64,000 nucleotides of DNA. It comes from an uncultured Eubacteriales bacterium (GTDB lineage Bacteria > Bacillota > Clostridia > Oscillospirales > Oscillospiraceae). Positions 8,840-18,636 of this stretch are shown here, piece by piece. The stretch's first letter is position 1. Every line of letters starts with the position of its first letter. Below the pieces are notes generated by a model. The model had not been told where the DNA came from. It saw only the letters and a list, made by a program, of their open reading frames with translations, and made no database searches. The stretch is taken from positions 62,001 to 126,000 of the forward strand of contig CABRZL010000001.1 in NCBI GenBank assembly GCA_902475435.1, given 5' to 3'. The position numbers and the translations under genes were made by a program.

Positions 8840-10675
8840 ATGGCTAAGATTATAGGTATTGATTTAGGTACAACAAACTCTTGCGTGGCTGTAATGGAAG
8901 GCGGCGAGCCCGTCGTTATTGCAAACGCAGAGGGCGGTAGAACCACCCCATCTGTGGTGGCATTTTCCAAAACCGGCGAGCGTATGGTAGGCCAGGTGGC
9001 AAAACGTCAGGCTATTCAGAACCCTGACCGGACGATTTCTTCCATCAAGCGTAAAATGGGTACCGACCAAAAAGTTACAATAGATGGGAAGCATTACACG
9101 CCTCAGGAAATTTCCGCAATGATTCTTCAAAAACTGAAAGCGGACGCCGAATCCTATTTAGGCCAAACCGTCTCAGAGGCCGTTATCACAGTTCCCGCCT
9201 ACTTCAATGACGCACAGCGTCAGGCAACCAAAGACGCCGGCCGAATTGCAGGCCTTGATGTAAAGCGTATCATTAACGAGCCTACCGCTGCCGCACTTGC
9301 TTACGGTGTGGATAAAGAAGAAGACCAGAAAGTTATGGTATATGACTTAGGCGGCGGTACCTTCGATGTTTCCATCCTGGAAATTGGCGACGGCGTTATC
9401 GAGGTTTTGGCAACTGCCGGCGATACCCACTTGGGCGGCGATGACTTTGATCAACGGATTATGGATTATTTGGCTTCCGAATTTAAAAAGGAAAATGGTA
9501 TTGACTTGACTGCCGATAAGGTTGCAATGCAGCGACTCAAAGAAGCGGCTGAGAAAGCAAAAATCGAACTTTCCAGTGTTACCACTTCCAATATCAACCT
9601 GCCTTATATCACTGCTGACGCCACCGGTCCCAAGCATTTGGATATGACGTTGTCCCGTGCAAAGTTCAATGAACTTACCGCTGACTTGGTAGAAAAAACC
9701 ATGGTTCCGGTTCGTCAGGCTATGAGCGATGCAGGACTTTCCAACTCCGACCTCTCCAAGGTTCTGCTGGTGGGCGGCTCCAGCCGTATCCCGGCAGTTC
9801 AGGAGGCCGTCAAGAAGATCACCGGAAAGGATGGATTCAAAGGCATCAACCCCGATGAATGCGTGGCCATAGGCGCTGCCATTCAGGGCGGTGTCCTTGG
9901 CGGCGATGTAAAGGGCCTGCTGTTGCTGGACGTTACCCCCCTGAGTTTGGGCATCGAGACAATGGGCGGCGTGTTCACCAAACTGATTGAGCGCAACACC
10001 ACAATCCCCACTAAGAAGAGCCAGATCTTCTCCACAGCGGCTGATAATCAGACTTCTGTAGAAGTCCATGTGCTCCAGGGCGAACGTGAGATGGCTGCTT
10101 ATAATAAGACACTAGGCAAGTTCCATTTGGATGGCATCGCTCCCGCACGCCGCGGTGTCCCGCAGATTGAGGTTACCTTCGATATTGATGCCAACGGTAT
10201 TGTAAACGTCTCTGCTACCGACAAAGGCACCGGTAAAGAGCAGCATATCACCATTACCTCCTCTTCCAACCTCTCCAAAGAAGATATTGATAAGGCAATC
10301 AAAGAAGCCGAGCAATATGCAGCGGAAGATAAAGCCCGGAAGGATGAGGTCGATGCCCGTAATGCCGCCGATCAGGTAATCTATCAGTCCGAGAAAACGC
10401 TGGAGGAGCTTGGCGACAAGGTTTCCGAAAGCGAAAAGGCGCCAATCAAAGAAGCCATCGAAAAACTTCGCGAGACGTTGAAGGGCTCTGACGTGGAAGC
10501 TATCAAGTCCGCCACAGAAGAGGTTCAAAAGGCGTTCTACAGCATTTCTGAGAAGCTCTATCAGCAGCAGGCGCAGAATGGCGCAGATTCCGGAACAACC
10601 GGCACAACTGGCTCTGCTCCCAACGACGATGGCGTAGTAGACGCAGACTACGAAGTCGTAGATGACGATCAGTAA
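8840..10675 (+). CDS. dnaK: Molecular chaperone DnaK (Hsp70)
   Basis: ATP-driven chaperone, 611 aa. The ATPase domain (about 1-360) shows the phosphate loop [18 protein letters not shown], the second phosphate motif [12 protein letters not shown] and the adenosine motif [13 protein letters not shown] linker [15 protein letters not shown] leads into the peptide-binding domain, then a helical lid and a Gly/Thr/Gln-rich tail ending in acidic residues. The length matches Gram-positive DnaK, which lacks a segment found in the proteobacterial ATPase domain. Ribosome site AGGAGG. The 49-bp gap after grpE holds no clear terminator. Confidence 0.98.
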   Translation: MAKIIGIDLGTTNSCVAVMEGGEPVVIANAEGGRTTPSVVAFSKTGERMVGQVAKRQAIQNPDRTISSIKRKMGTDQKVTIDGKHYTPQEISAMILQKLKADAESYLGQTVSEAVITVPAYFNDAQRQATKDAGRIAGLDVKRIINEPTAAALAYGVDKEEDQKVMVYDLGGGTFDVSILEIGDGVIEVLATAGDTHLGGDDFDQRIMDYLASEFKKENGIDLTADKVAMQRLKEAAEKAKIELSSVTTSNINLPYITADATGPKHLDMTLSRAKFNELTADLVEKTMVPVRQAMSDAGLSNSDLSKVLLVGGSSRIPAVQEAVKKITGKDGFKGINPDECVAIGAAIQGGVLGGDVKGLLLLDVTPLSLGIETMGGVFTKLIERNTTIPTKKSQIFSTAADNQTSVEVHVLQGEREMAAYNKTLGKFHLDGIAPARRGVPQIEVTFDIDANGIVNVSATDKGTGKEQHITITSSSNLSKEDIDKAIKEAEQYAAEDKARKDEVDARNAADQVIYQSEKTLEELGDKVSESEKAPIKEAIEKLRETLKGSDVEAIKSATEEVQKAFYSISEKLYQQQAQNGADSGTTGTTGSAPNDDGVVDADYEVVDDDQ

Positions 10676-10689
10676 TTTATGCAGTTTTA

Positions 10690-10721
10690 GTGGAGCGTGG
10701 AGCCTTACCTTCACGCTCCAC
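10690..10721 (+). other. Intercistronic hairpin between dnaK and dnaJ
   Basis: 10-bp stem GTGGAGCGTG/CACGCTCCAC (10690-10699/10712-10721) with no U-run. Likely an mRNA processing or stabilising element that lets dnaK exceed dnaJ, rather than a terminator. Confidence 0.5.
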
Positions 10722-10756
10722 CTTGTGTGTAAATCCATCTGACGAGGTGAGAGATT

Positions 10757-11917
10757 ATGGCTGATAAAGAAAAAAGAGATTATTACGAAGTCCTCGGCGT
10801 GGATAAATCCGCCTCCGAGGATGAGATTAAAAAAGCATACCGGAAAGCCGCTAAGGCAAACCATCCGGACCTACATCCGGGCGATAAAGAGGCAGAGGCC
10901 CGATTCAAGGAAATCGGTGAGGCTTACGAGGTACTCTCTGACGCTGAAAAGCGTGCCCGCTACGACCAATACGGCTTTGCCGGTGTGGATCCGAATTATG
11001 CCGCCGATAGCGGATTCGGCGGATTTGGTGGCGGATTCGGCGGATTTGATGTAGATCTGGGCAGCATTTTCAACGATTTCTTCGGCGGCGGCAGTTCCAG
11101 CTCCACTCGGAGAAATGGCCCCCGCAAAGGAGAAAACGTTCGTGCCAGTGTTATGCTGACTTTTGAAGAGGCCGCTTTTGGCTGTGAAAAGAACGTCTCT
11201 GTCTCGCGCATTGAGGAATGCCCGAAATGCAAAGGCAGCGGCTCTGCCGACGGAAGCGCACCGGAAACCTGCTCTGCCTGCCACGGCACAGGCTATACCC
11301 GCACAGTGCGGCAAACACCTTTCGGCTCCATGCAGCAACAAACTACATGTGCAAAATGTGGCGGTACCGGTAAAACAGTCAGAAATCCTTGTCCTACTTG
11401 CCGCGGTAAGGGCAAGGTCCGGAAAAATAAAAAGATTTCGGTAAAAATTCCTGCTGGCGTAGACAACGGCCAGGCAGTTCGCGTAGCCGGCGAGGGTTCT
11501 GTGGGTTCTAATGGCGGCCCCAAAGGCGACCTGCTGGTAGAAGTCAGCGTTATGAAGCATCCACTCTTTGAACGCGAGGGCAGCGACGTGATTTGCGAGA
11601 TGCCCATTACATTTTCTCAGGCCGCTTTGGGCGGTGAGCTGGAAGTTCCAACATTGGATGGTAAAGTCCGTTATTCTATTCCGGAAGGTACGCAGACAGG
11701 CACAACTTTCCGGCTCAGGAACAAAGGCATTCCAGTCGTGGGATACCAGAATCGCCGCGGCGATCAATATGTCACTGTAGTTGTGGAGACTCCTAAAAAT
11801 TTGACCAGAGAACAAAAAGAACTCCTCAAAAAATTCGGAGAGGCCACGGGAGACGAATCTACACCCAAGCGCAAAAGCTTCTTTGAAAAGATGCGGGATA
11901 ACTTCAAGAACATCTAA
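10757..11917 (+). CDS. dnaJ: Chaperone DnaJ (Hsp40, type I)
   Basis: Stimulates DnaK ATPase and delivers clients. 386 aa. The J-domain (residues 8-72) carries HPD at 36-38, followed by a Gly/Phe-rich region (about 75-125). The zinc domain has four CxxCxGxG-type repeats ([32 protein letters not shown]), and the C-terminal peptide-binding and dimerisation domain follows. All type I DnaJ parts are present. Last gene of the CIRCE operon, with a terminator right behind. Confidence 0.98.
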   Translation: MADKEKRDYYEVLGVDKSASEDEIKKAYRKAAKANHPDLHPGDKEAEARFKEIGEAYEVLSDAEKRARYDQYGFAGVDPNYAADSGFGGFGGGFGGFDVDLGSIFNDFFGGGSSSSTRRNGPRKGENVRASVMLTFEEAAFGCEKNVSVSRIEECPKCKGSGSADGSAPETCSACHGTGYTRTVRQTPFGSMQQQTTCAKCGGTGKTVRNPCPTCRGKGKVRKNKKISVKIPAGVDNGQAVRVAGEGSVGSNGGPKGDLLVEVSVMKHPLFEREGSDVICEMPITFSQAALGGELEVPTLDGKVRYSIPEGTQTGTTFRLRNKGIPVVGYQNRRGDQYVTVVVETPKNLTREQKELLKKFGEATGDESTPKRKSFFEKMRDNFKNI

Positions 11918-11953
11918 AAATTAGGCGCGTCTAATACGATGCGCCTAATTTTT
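11916..11953 (+). terminator. Terminator of the hrcA-dnaJ operon
   Basis: 13-bp stem with A-run and U-run ends (11916-11928/11941-11953), overlapping the dnaJ stop codon. Confidence 0.9.
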
Positions 11954-12008
11954 GACCTTTTCTACAATTTTCCGTCGGAAATCTTTTATAAATTTTTTAT
12001 GTCATCCC

Positions 12009-12037
12009 TGTACAATTGTGGTGAAACTTGTTATAAT
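12009..12037 (+). promoter_or_regulatory. Extended -10 promoter of the glmU-prs-pth group
   Basis: TGTACA (12009-12014), a 17-bp spacer and TATAAT (12032-12037), with TG one base before the -10. Confidence 0.65.
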
Positions 12038-12083
12038 ATTTGCGTACAACCTTTGATTTTCACCAATTTGGAGCGTGAATTAT

Positions 12084-13286
12084 TTGTCTAAACAATCTGC
12101 TGTGATTTGTCTGCCCGATGACCGCGATGCCACCGGGCTGAAATTGCCTATGATGTTGCAAAATCTCACAGGAAGTCCTTTGCTCGCATGGATGGTGCGT
12201 CTCATGCGTGACAGCGGCTATGAACGTTTTCTGCTTTCCTGCGAAGATGAATTCCGGGAAGCGGCTGCAAGCTGTTTCCCGGATAACACTGTGACTGTCA
12301 TCGGTCCAACTGTAACGGGCGCTGCCCTGCGCCAGTTTCTGGAGGACCCGGCAGAACAGCTTCTGGTGGTAACTGCACCGGCTTTGCTGGGTGGCCGCGC
12401 CCTGAGCCCTGTGGATCAGACGGCTCAGGGCACTGACAACAGCGACCTGCAGGAGGGCTGCGGCTGCTATCTGGTTTCTCCCGAGTCCCTTATTTCAGTT
12501 GCCGACGCAGCGAATTTTGATCTTGCCCGATTCGCTTCTGTACTGGGACATGAACTTACTGAAACTGACGGCGCCATGGCAATTTCTGACCCTGGTGCAA
12601 TGGCTGACTTTCAACAGATTTTCAAACGCCTTCGAAACTATTATCTCTATGCTGATGGCGTAGAAATTTGGGACTTTGACAGCTGCTACGTATCGCCTTT
12701 TGCTGAGGTAGCTCCCGGCGCTGTGTTGATGCCCGGTACCATTTTAAAAGGGAACACAAAAATTGCATCCGGCGCTGTGATTGGTCCAAATTCTCTATTG
12801 GAGAATGTTACGGTGGGGGAAGGTTCCACCGTCAATGCCTCTCAAGTGTATGATTCCACCATCGGACAAAACACCAATGTAGGACCTTTCGCCTATATTC
12901 GTCCACACTGCACCGTTGGCAACAATATTAAAGTCGGCGATTTTGTCGAACTGAAAAACTCTACCATTGATGACGGTACAAAAATTTCCCATCTCACCTA
13001 TGTGGGTGATACCGATCTGGGAAAGCGGATCAATCTTGGCTGCGGTACCGTTACTGTGAACTACGATGGTATGAAAAAATACCGTTGTACGGTTGGCGAT
13101 GACAGCTTCATTGGCTGCAACACCAACATGATTGCGCCCGTAACCATCGGAAAAGGCAGCTATGTGGCTGCCGGTTCCACCATCACCGACGATGTGCCTG
13201 AAGATTCTTTGGCCATCGCCAGGGCCCGTCAAGTCAACAAGCCCGGCTGGGCCGCGGAACGCCGCGAAAAAGGACTTCTTAAGTAA
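12084..13286 (+). CDS. glmU: GlmU-like protein: intact acetyltransferase, degenerate uridyltransferase half
   Basis: GlmU normally makes UDP-GlcNAc from GlcN-1-P in two steps. This protein is about 400 aa against roughly 455. The N-terminal half keeps the nucleotidyltransferase outline but not its signatures: the expected LAAGxGTRM loop reads CLPDDRDATG, and the GTGHA and GDxPL motifs are missing. The C-terminal left-handed beta-helix is complete, with catalytic-type His303 (SHLTYVGD) and GTVTVNYDG for acetyl-CoA/GlcN-1-P binding. I therefore expect acetyltransferase activity only. TTG at 12084 is preferred, since GGAG lies 10 nt upstream; the in-frame GTG at 12075 is too close to it. Followed by prs and pth. 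Confidence 0.85.
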   Translation: MSKQSAVICLPDDRDATGLKLPMMLQNLTGSPLLAWMVRLMRDSGYERFLLSCEDEFREAAASCFPDNTVTVIGPTVTGAALRQFLEDPAEQLLVVTAPALLGGRALSPVDQTAQGTDNSDLQEGCGCYLVSPESLISVADAANFDLARFASVLGHELTETDGAMAISDPGAMADFQQIFKRLRNYYLYADGVEIWDFDSCYVSPFAEVAPGAVLMPGTILKGNTKIASGAVIGPNSLLENVTVGEGSTVNASQVYDSTIGQNTNVGPFAYIRPHCTVGNNIKVGDFVELKNSTIDDGTKISHLTYVGDTDLGKRINLGCGTVTVNYDGMKKYRCTVGDDSFIGCNTNMIAPVTIGKGSYVAAGSTITDDVPEDSLAIARARQVNKPGWAAERREKGLLK

Positions 13287-13334
13287 AGATTGGGGACTCT
13301 TCCCACGAAATAATAAAAAGAGAGGTATTAAAAG

Positions 13335-14294
13335 ATGTTTTCTCACAGTAAGGAAATCAAGATCTTTTCCGCAAACTCCAACCGTCCCTTGGCCGAAGCT
13401 ATTTGCCGGAAGTTAGGTATTCCAATGGGCGATAGCGAGGTAAAGACCTTTGCGGACGGAGAAGTATCTGTGTCCATTAACGAAACCGTCCGCGGCTGTG
13501 ATGTTTTTGTGATTCAGTCTACCTGTAAACCCGTCAATGACAGCCTTATGGAACTTTTGATTCTGATCGACGCCTTACGTCGAGCTTCCGCCGCCCGGAT
13601 TACCGCAGTAATCCCTTACTTTGGTTACGCGCGTCAAGACCGCAAGGCAAAGGCTCGAGATCCGATTTCGGCCAAACTGGTGGCAAACCTGATTACCGTT
13701 GCCGGTGCCGATCGTGTCCTGACCATGGATTTGCATGCCTCTCAAATTCAGGGCTTTTTCGACATTCCTGTGGATAATCTTTTAGGCAACCCTGTATTTG
13801 TAAAGTACTATCTGGGCAAATTTACCGAGGCACAGCGGGAAAACATGGTCGTGGTTTCTCCGGACGTAGGTTCCGTAGCCCGTGCCAGAACCTTTGCGCA
13901 GAAAGTCGGCATGAGCCTGGCCATTGTGGACAAGCGTCGGCAAAAGGCCAATTCCTGCGAAGTAATGAATATTATCGGCGATGTCAAGGGGAAAGACTGT
14001 ATTCTTTTTGATGATATGATCGACACCGCCGGTTCTCTTTGCAATGCCTGCAAAGCACTGCGCGAAGTTGGCGGCGCAAACCGGCTTTATGGCTGTGCCA
14101 GCCATGGTGTTCTTTCCGGCCCCGCTCTGGAGCGAATCGAAAACAGCTATTTTGAAGAGGTTCGCATTCTTGACACCATTCCTATGCCAAAAGGCTACAC
14201 CGGCGAGAAAATAAAACAGCTGACTGTCGCCGACATGTTCGCCGAAGCCATTACCAGGATTGATGAAGAAACCTCCATTTCCTCTCTGTTCTAA
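13335..14294 (+). CDS. prs: Ribose-phosphate pyrophosphokinase
   Basis: Makes PRPP from ribose-5-phosphate and ATP for nucleotide, histidine and NAD synthesis. The 319-aa class I enzyme has the flexible-loop and catalytic YFGYARQDRK region, the PRPP-binding segment DCILFDDMIDTAGSL, and MDLHASQIQGFFDIPVDNL. Ribosome site GAGAGG upstream of the ATG at 13335. Its stop overlaps the next start by one base (TAATG), indicating translational coupling with pth. The glmU-prs-pth-mfd order is a familiar Firmicutes arrangement. Confidence 0.97.
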   Translation: MFSHSKEIKIFSANSNRPLAEAICRKLGIPMGDSEVKTFADGEVSVSINETVRGCDVFVIQSTCKPVNDSLMELLILIDALRRASAARITAVIPYFGYARQDRKAKARDPISAKLVANLITVAGADRVLTMDLHASQIQGFFDIPVDNLLGNPVFVKYYLGKFTEAQRENMVVVSPDVGSVARARTFAQKVGMSLAIVDKRRQKANSCEVMNIIGDVKGKDCILFDDMIDTAGSLCNACKALREVGGANRLYGCASHGVLSGPALERIENSYFEEVRILDTIPMPKGYTGEKIKQLTVADMFAEAITRIDEETSISSLF

Positions 14295-14887
14295 TGCTTT
14301 TTTCCAAAAAATCCGGCATAGAATTTTTAATCGTCGGTCTGGGTAATCCGGGAAGTAAATATTGGAACACACGGCACAACGTAGGTTTTGCGGCACTTGA
14401 CGCCTTAGCCGAAGATCTCCATACCAAGGTAGACCGGGTAAAGTTTCAGGGGTTAACAGGGCAAGCTGATCTCAATGGAAAAAAAGCGCTTCTTTTGAAA
14501 CCTACCACATATATGAATCTCAGTGGTCAGTCTGTTGCCGCTGCCGCAAAGTTCTATAAGATCCCACCAGAGCATATTCTGGTAATGTTTGACGATATTT
14601 CGCTGGAACTCGGGCGGTTGAGAATTCGGAAAAACGGTTCTGCCGGCGGACACAATGGCGTCAAGAGCATTATCTCTTCCATTGGCTCCCAAGACTTTCC
14701 TCGCATTAAAATCGGTGTTGGAGCCAAACCGCATCCTGATTATGATTTGGCGGACTGGGTTCTTTCCGTGTTTCCCTATGACCAGCGGGAAGCCATGGCT
14801 GAAACCTATCGGAGAGCGGCTCAGGCTGCAATTGTGTTGATCACCCAGGGTCCGGATGCCGCTGCTAACTGCTTTAATGGCAAATAA
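14294..14887 (+). CDS. pth: Peptidyl-tRNA hydrolase
   Basis: Recycles peptidyl-tRNA released by stalled ribosomes. The 197-aa protein has the substrate-binding GLGNPGSKYWNTRHNVGF region with the catalytic His, and the conserved KPTTYMNLSGQSV and DDISLELGRLRIRKNGSAGG segments. ATG at 14294 overlaps the last base of the prs stop codon and has no strong SD of its own, so reinitiation is likely. Confidence 0.96.
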   Translation: MLFSKKSGIEFLIVGLGNPGSKYWNTRHNVGFAALDALAEDLHTKVDRVKFQGLTGQADLNGKKALLLKPTTYMNLSGQSVAAAAKFYKIPPEHILVMFDDISLELGRLRIRKNGSAGGHNGVKSIISSIGSQDFPRIKIGVGAKPHPDYDLADWVLSVFPYDQREAMAETYRRAAQAAIVLITQGPDAAANCFNGK

Positions 14888-14918
14888 ATTCTCTTCATCG
14901 AAATATTCGACAATATTA

Positions 14919-14942
14919 GGCTGCATCCAAATGGATGCAGCC
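14919..14942 (+). terminator. Hairpin between pth and mfd
   Basis: 10-bp stem GGCTGCATCC/GGATGCAGCC (14919-14928/14933-14942) with an AAAT tetraloop. The T-rich run is delayed, so it may only attenuate read-through into mfd. Confidence 0.5.
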
Positions 14943-14981
14943 CTTAGCTGTTTCTCAAATTTTTGTAAAGGAGTCTTTTCC

Positions 14982-17900
14982 GTGAATCTGCTAAGCACCG
15001 CACTCCGTGGTCTGCCGGAGTACCGCTCTCTGCTCCAGGGAATGGATGCTCCTTCCGCTTCAGCCATTACAGGCCTTTCTTCGATTCATCGAGCGCATAT
15101 GGCCGCTGCACTTCGGCAGGATACGGGGCGTCCGATCCTGATTGTCTGTCAGGACGATTTAGCTGCATCTCGTATGACGCAGGAGCTTTCTGGTTTTTTT
15201 GGGGAAACTCCTCCGCTTTTTCCCACTCGAGAACTGGCGCTGATTGGCGCCGCCTCCGTCTCGCGCGGTTGGGAGCAGAAACGACTGGGAATGCTCCATC
15301 GTTTAATCCACCAGGGCTTCCCGATAATGGTCACCTCTATTGAAGCCATGAGCCTTCAAACCATGCCGCGTAGTTCCCTGCTCTCCGCTTCTTTCCCCCT
15401 GGCGGTCGGTGGCAGTTATCATATGGATGAGCTGTTAAACCGCCTTACGCTGCTGGGGTATCGCCGCAGCACGCTAGTGGAGGGCGTGGGACAATTCGCC
15501 CTGCGCGGTGGTATCCTCGATGTCTACTCGCCCGCAGCAAAGGCTCCGGTACGAGCGGAGTTTTTCGGAGACGAGCTGGATTCCATGGGCTTTTTTGATA
15601 CCACTTCACAGCGCCGTACGGAAAATACAGAAGAAATTCTGCTGCTTCCCACAGCTGAAGTACTGCCACAGCTTCACAGCGGCGGTATAAATGGGTTGGT
15701 AAAAGACCTGGAAGCCATACTATCCCGCCAAAAACGCCGGAAACATCCCAACGAAGCTCTGATCAAAACTTTACAACAGGATATCGATGCGTTATCCTCT
15801 GGTACTGTTTTTTCTGCTGCGGACCGATATGCAGCCCTGATTTACCCGCAACGAGAAACTTTAACTGATTATCTGTTCCCTGAAACTATTGTAATTTTTT
15901 CTGATCGTATTGCCATTGAGCGTCATCAGAAACAACAACAGGAAGAATTGGGCCAGAGTTTGGATTCTCTTCTTGAAAACGGTATGCTTGTTGGAGAATT
16001 ATGTGAATTCTATGAAAATTTTGAGGAAACCTGCAACAAACTCTCAAAAAATAACGTCATATATATGGATAACTTTTTATCCGCTGCTTATCCGGAATCT
16101 CTGCCTCCCCAGCAACTTTTGAGTGTTACCGTCAAACAGCTTCCCTCTTATGGCGGTTCATTGGATACCGCTGTTGGGGACATGCAGCATTATGCAAACA
16201 GCGGTTTTGGCACGTTAGTGCTCTGTGGTTCCCGTCACCGAGGCGAGCTCTTGCTGGAAGCAATGGAAAGTCGCGGTGTCAAAGGATCCTTGGCCTTTCC
16301 TCTGAATACCCTGCCTCAGCCCGGCCAAATTCTCCTGGCCGAAGGCTCTCTGGCTGCGGGGATGGAATACCCTTCTTTGAAGCTGGCCATTCTCACAGAG
16401 GGACAAATCACCGCACAACCGACGAAAAAGCCTCGCCGCAGGCGAAAAAAGGACGCCACGAACCGCCAAAAGCTATCCTCTTTTACCGATTTGTCCCCGG
16501 GAGATCTGGTGGTTCACGAAGCCCACGGAATTGGCAGATTCTGCGGCGTCGAACAAATGAAATTGGATGGTGTTGTGAAGGACTACATTAAAATTGCTTA
16601 TCAGGGAACGGACGTACTTTATGTTCCCGCCACACAACTTGACATGGTGTCAAAATATATTGGCGCAGGCGAAGAGAGTCCTGTCCGGTTGAACCGCCTG
16701 AGCGGTGACAGTTGGGAGAAAACCAAGAAAAAAGCAAAAGCTGCTGCAAAAGACTTGGCAGCAGGGCTGATTCAACTCTATGCGCAACGCAAACGTTTGC
16801 CCGGCTATGCCTTTTCACCAGATTCTCCATGGCAGCAGGAATTTGAGGACAGTTTTCCCTATGCTGAAACCGACGATCAGCTTCGCTGTATTGATGAAAT
16901 CAAAGCAGATATGGAATCTCCTACTCCTATGGATCGGCTGCTTTGCGGCGATGTGGGTTTCGGGAAAACAGAGGTGGCGCTCCGTGCCGCGATGAAGTGC
17001 ATTCTGGATGGAAAGCAGTGCGCCATACTTGTACCTACTACCGTTTTGGCCCAGCAGCATTATGTCACGGCCATGGGCCGATTTGCAGGCTTCCCAGTGA
17101 ATATAGACGTCCTCTCCCGTTTTCGCTCTACATCCCAACAGCGAAAGACGCTCCATGCCATGGAAAGCGGTACGGTGGATCTTGTTGTCGGCACCCACAA
17201 GCTGCTACAGAAAAATGTCAAGTTTAAAAATCTCGGTCTTTTGATCGTAGACGAAGAGCAGCGCTTTGGCGTATCCCATAAAGAGCGCCTCAAGGAACTC
17301 TCTCAGGGAGTAGATGTTCTGACGCTCTCGGCAACGCCAATTCCTCGGACGCTCAATATGGCATTAAGCGGGCTGCGGGATATGTCCACCATTGAAGAGC
17401 CCCCTGGAGATCGTTACCCTGTGCAAACCTATGTAATCGAACATGATTATGACGTCCTCGCCGATGCAATCCGTCGGGAAATCGGCCGTGGCGGTCAAGT
17501 GTATTACCTCCACAACCGAGTAGATTCCATTCATCAAACGGCCGCCCGCCTTCAGCAGCGGCTGCCCGATGTATCCATTGGTATTGGCCACGGAAAAATG
17601 AATGAAGAGGCCCTCAGCGACGTCATGCAGCAGATGGCCGACGGAGATCTCCAGGTTCTGGTTTGCACCACAATCATTGAAACCGGAATAGACATTCCCA
17701 ATGTCAATACATTGATTATTGAGGACGCCGACCGATTGGGGCTCAGTCAGCTACACCAGCTCCGGGGACGTGTCGGACGCAGCAACCGCCACGCCTATGC
17801 TTATCTGACCTTCCGGCGTGGAAAGGTTCTCTCTGAGGTCGCAGAAAAACGTATGAGCGCCATCCGGGAATTCGCTGAATTTGGATCCGGATTCAAAATT

Positions 17901-18503
17901 GCTATGCGTGATCTTGAGATTCGGGGAGCCGGCAATCTGCTTGGCGCTGAGCAGTCCGGCCACATGATTTCTGTGGGTTATGATATGTACCTGAAACTCT
18001 TAGAAGAGGCGGTGCTGGAACAAAAGGGTGAAACACCCCCAGAAGAAAAAAGCTGTTCTGCCGATCTCAATGTATCGGCAAATATCCCCGAGACTTTTGT
18101 TCCTTCCGGCGAAGGCCGCATGGAACTATACCGGCGTATCGCCGCCATCCGATCTGAAACCGACGCTGACGACGTAATGGACGAGATAATTGACCGCTAC
18201 GGCGAACCGCCCAAGTCTGTTATTGCATTGATCTCTATCGCACTGCTCCGTTCCCAAGCTGCGGAGGTCGGTGTTCAGGAAATTACGCAGAAAGGAAATA
18301 CTGTTCTCTTTACCCTCAGGAGTATCGATTTCCAAGCTGTCAGCGGCATCTGTGCTGATCCTCAGCTCAAAAAACGGGTCTTGTTTTCCGCCGGTGACAC
18401 ACCAAAACTCACCCTGAAATTGGAAAAAAATGAAAATCCTTTGAAAGCATGTGAAACCTTCATCAAGAAATTTACAGAATTTTCTATCAAAGAAACGCAT
18501 TAG
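14982..18503 (+). CDS. mfd: Transcription-repair coupling factor Mfd
   Basis: ATP-dependent translocase that displaces RNA polymerase stalled at lesions and recruits UvrA. About 1173 aa. UvrB-homology modules occupy the N-terminus, and the RNAP-interaction domain is the CarD-like stretch LSPGDLVVHEAHGIGRFCGV. The helicase core has Walker A (GDVGFGKTEVALRA), the DEEQ box (VDEEQRFGVSHKERLK), motif III (LSATPIPRTLNMAL) and motifs V-VI (TGIDIPNVNT, QLRGRVGRS). The TRCF C-terminal domain follows. The GTG at 14982 has AAAGGAG 8 nt upstream; the in-frame ATG at 14856 lies within pth and before the hairpin, so I reject it. Confidence 0.96.
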   Translation: MNLLSTALRGLPEYRSLLQGMDAPSASAITGLSSIHRAHMAAALRQDTGRPILIVCQDDLAASRMTQELSGFFGETPPLFPTRELALIGAASVSRGWEQKRLGMLHRLIHQGFPIMVTSIEAMSLQTMPRSSLLSASFPLAVGGSYHMDELLNRLTLLGYRRSTLVEGVGQFALRGGILDVYSPAAKAPVRAEFFGDELDSMGFFDTTSQRRTENTEEILLLPTAEVLPQLHSGGINGLVKDLEAILSRQKRRKHPNEALIKTLQQDIDALSSGTVFSAADRYAALIYPQRETLTDYLFPETIVIFSDRIAIERHQKQQQEELGQSLDSLLENGMLVGELCEFYENFEETCNKLSKNNVIYMDNFLSAAYPESLPPQQLLSVTVKQLPSYGGSLDTAVGDMQHYANSGFGTLVLCGSRHRGELLLEAMESRGVKGSLAFPLNTLPQPGQILLAEGSLAAGMEYPSLKLAILTEGQITAQPTKKPRRRRKKDATNRQKLSSFTDLSPGDLVVHEAHGIGRFCGVEQMKLDGVVKDYIKIAYQGTDVLYVPATQLDMVSKYIGAGEESPVRLNRLSGDSWEKTKKKAKAAAKDLAAGLIQLYAQRKRLPGYAFSPDSPWQQEFEDSFPYAETDDQLRCIDEIKADMESPTPMDRLLCGDVGFGKTEVALRAAMKCILDGKQCAILVPTTVLAQQHYVTAMGRFAGFPVNIDVLSRFRSTSQQRKTLHAMESGTVDLVVGTHKLLQKNVKFKNLGLLIVDEEQRFGVSHKERLKELSQGVDVLTLSATPIPRTLNMALSGLRDMSTIEEPPGDRYPVQTYVIEHDYDVLADAIRREIGRGGQVYYLHNRVDSIHQTAARLQQRLPDVSIGIGHGKMNEEALSDVMQQMADGDLQVLVCTTIIETGIDIPNVNTLIIEDADRLGLSQLHQLRGRVGRSNRHAYAYLTFRRGKVLSEVAEKRMSAIREFAEFGSGFKIAMRDLEIRGAGNLLGAEQSGHMISVGYDMYLKLLEEAVLEQKGETPPEEKSCSADLNVSANIPETFVPSGEGRMELYRRIAAIRSETDADDVMDEIIDRYGEPPKSVIALISIALLRSQAAEVGVQEITQKGNTVLFTLRSIDFQAVSGICADPQLKKRVLFSAGDTPKLTLKLEKNENPLKACETFIKKFTEFSIKETH

Positions 18504-18556
18504 TCTCTTTATTTCGGCAAAAATATCGCTAAATTATTAAAAAATAGTGAAATCAA

Positions 18557-18585
18557 TTGAAAAACACCGCAAGCCACGGTATAAT
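18557..18585 (+). promoter_or_regulatory. Promoter of the VanW-family gene
   Basis: TTGAAA (18557-18562), a 17-bp spacer and a perfect TATAAT (18580-18585). Confidence 0.8.
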
Positions 18586-18636
18586 AGGCTCAAAAAAACA
18601 CGGCAGGTCTCTACTGCCTCGAGTTAGGTGGAGATT

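Noticed and set aside
14856..14981. Upstream in-frame extension of mfd to 14856
   Set aside because: It would start inside pth, cross a hairpin and lack a ribosome site; GTG at 14982 has AAAGGAG at 8 nt.
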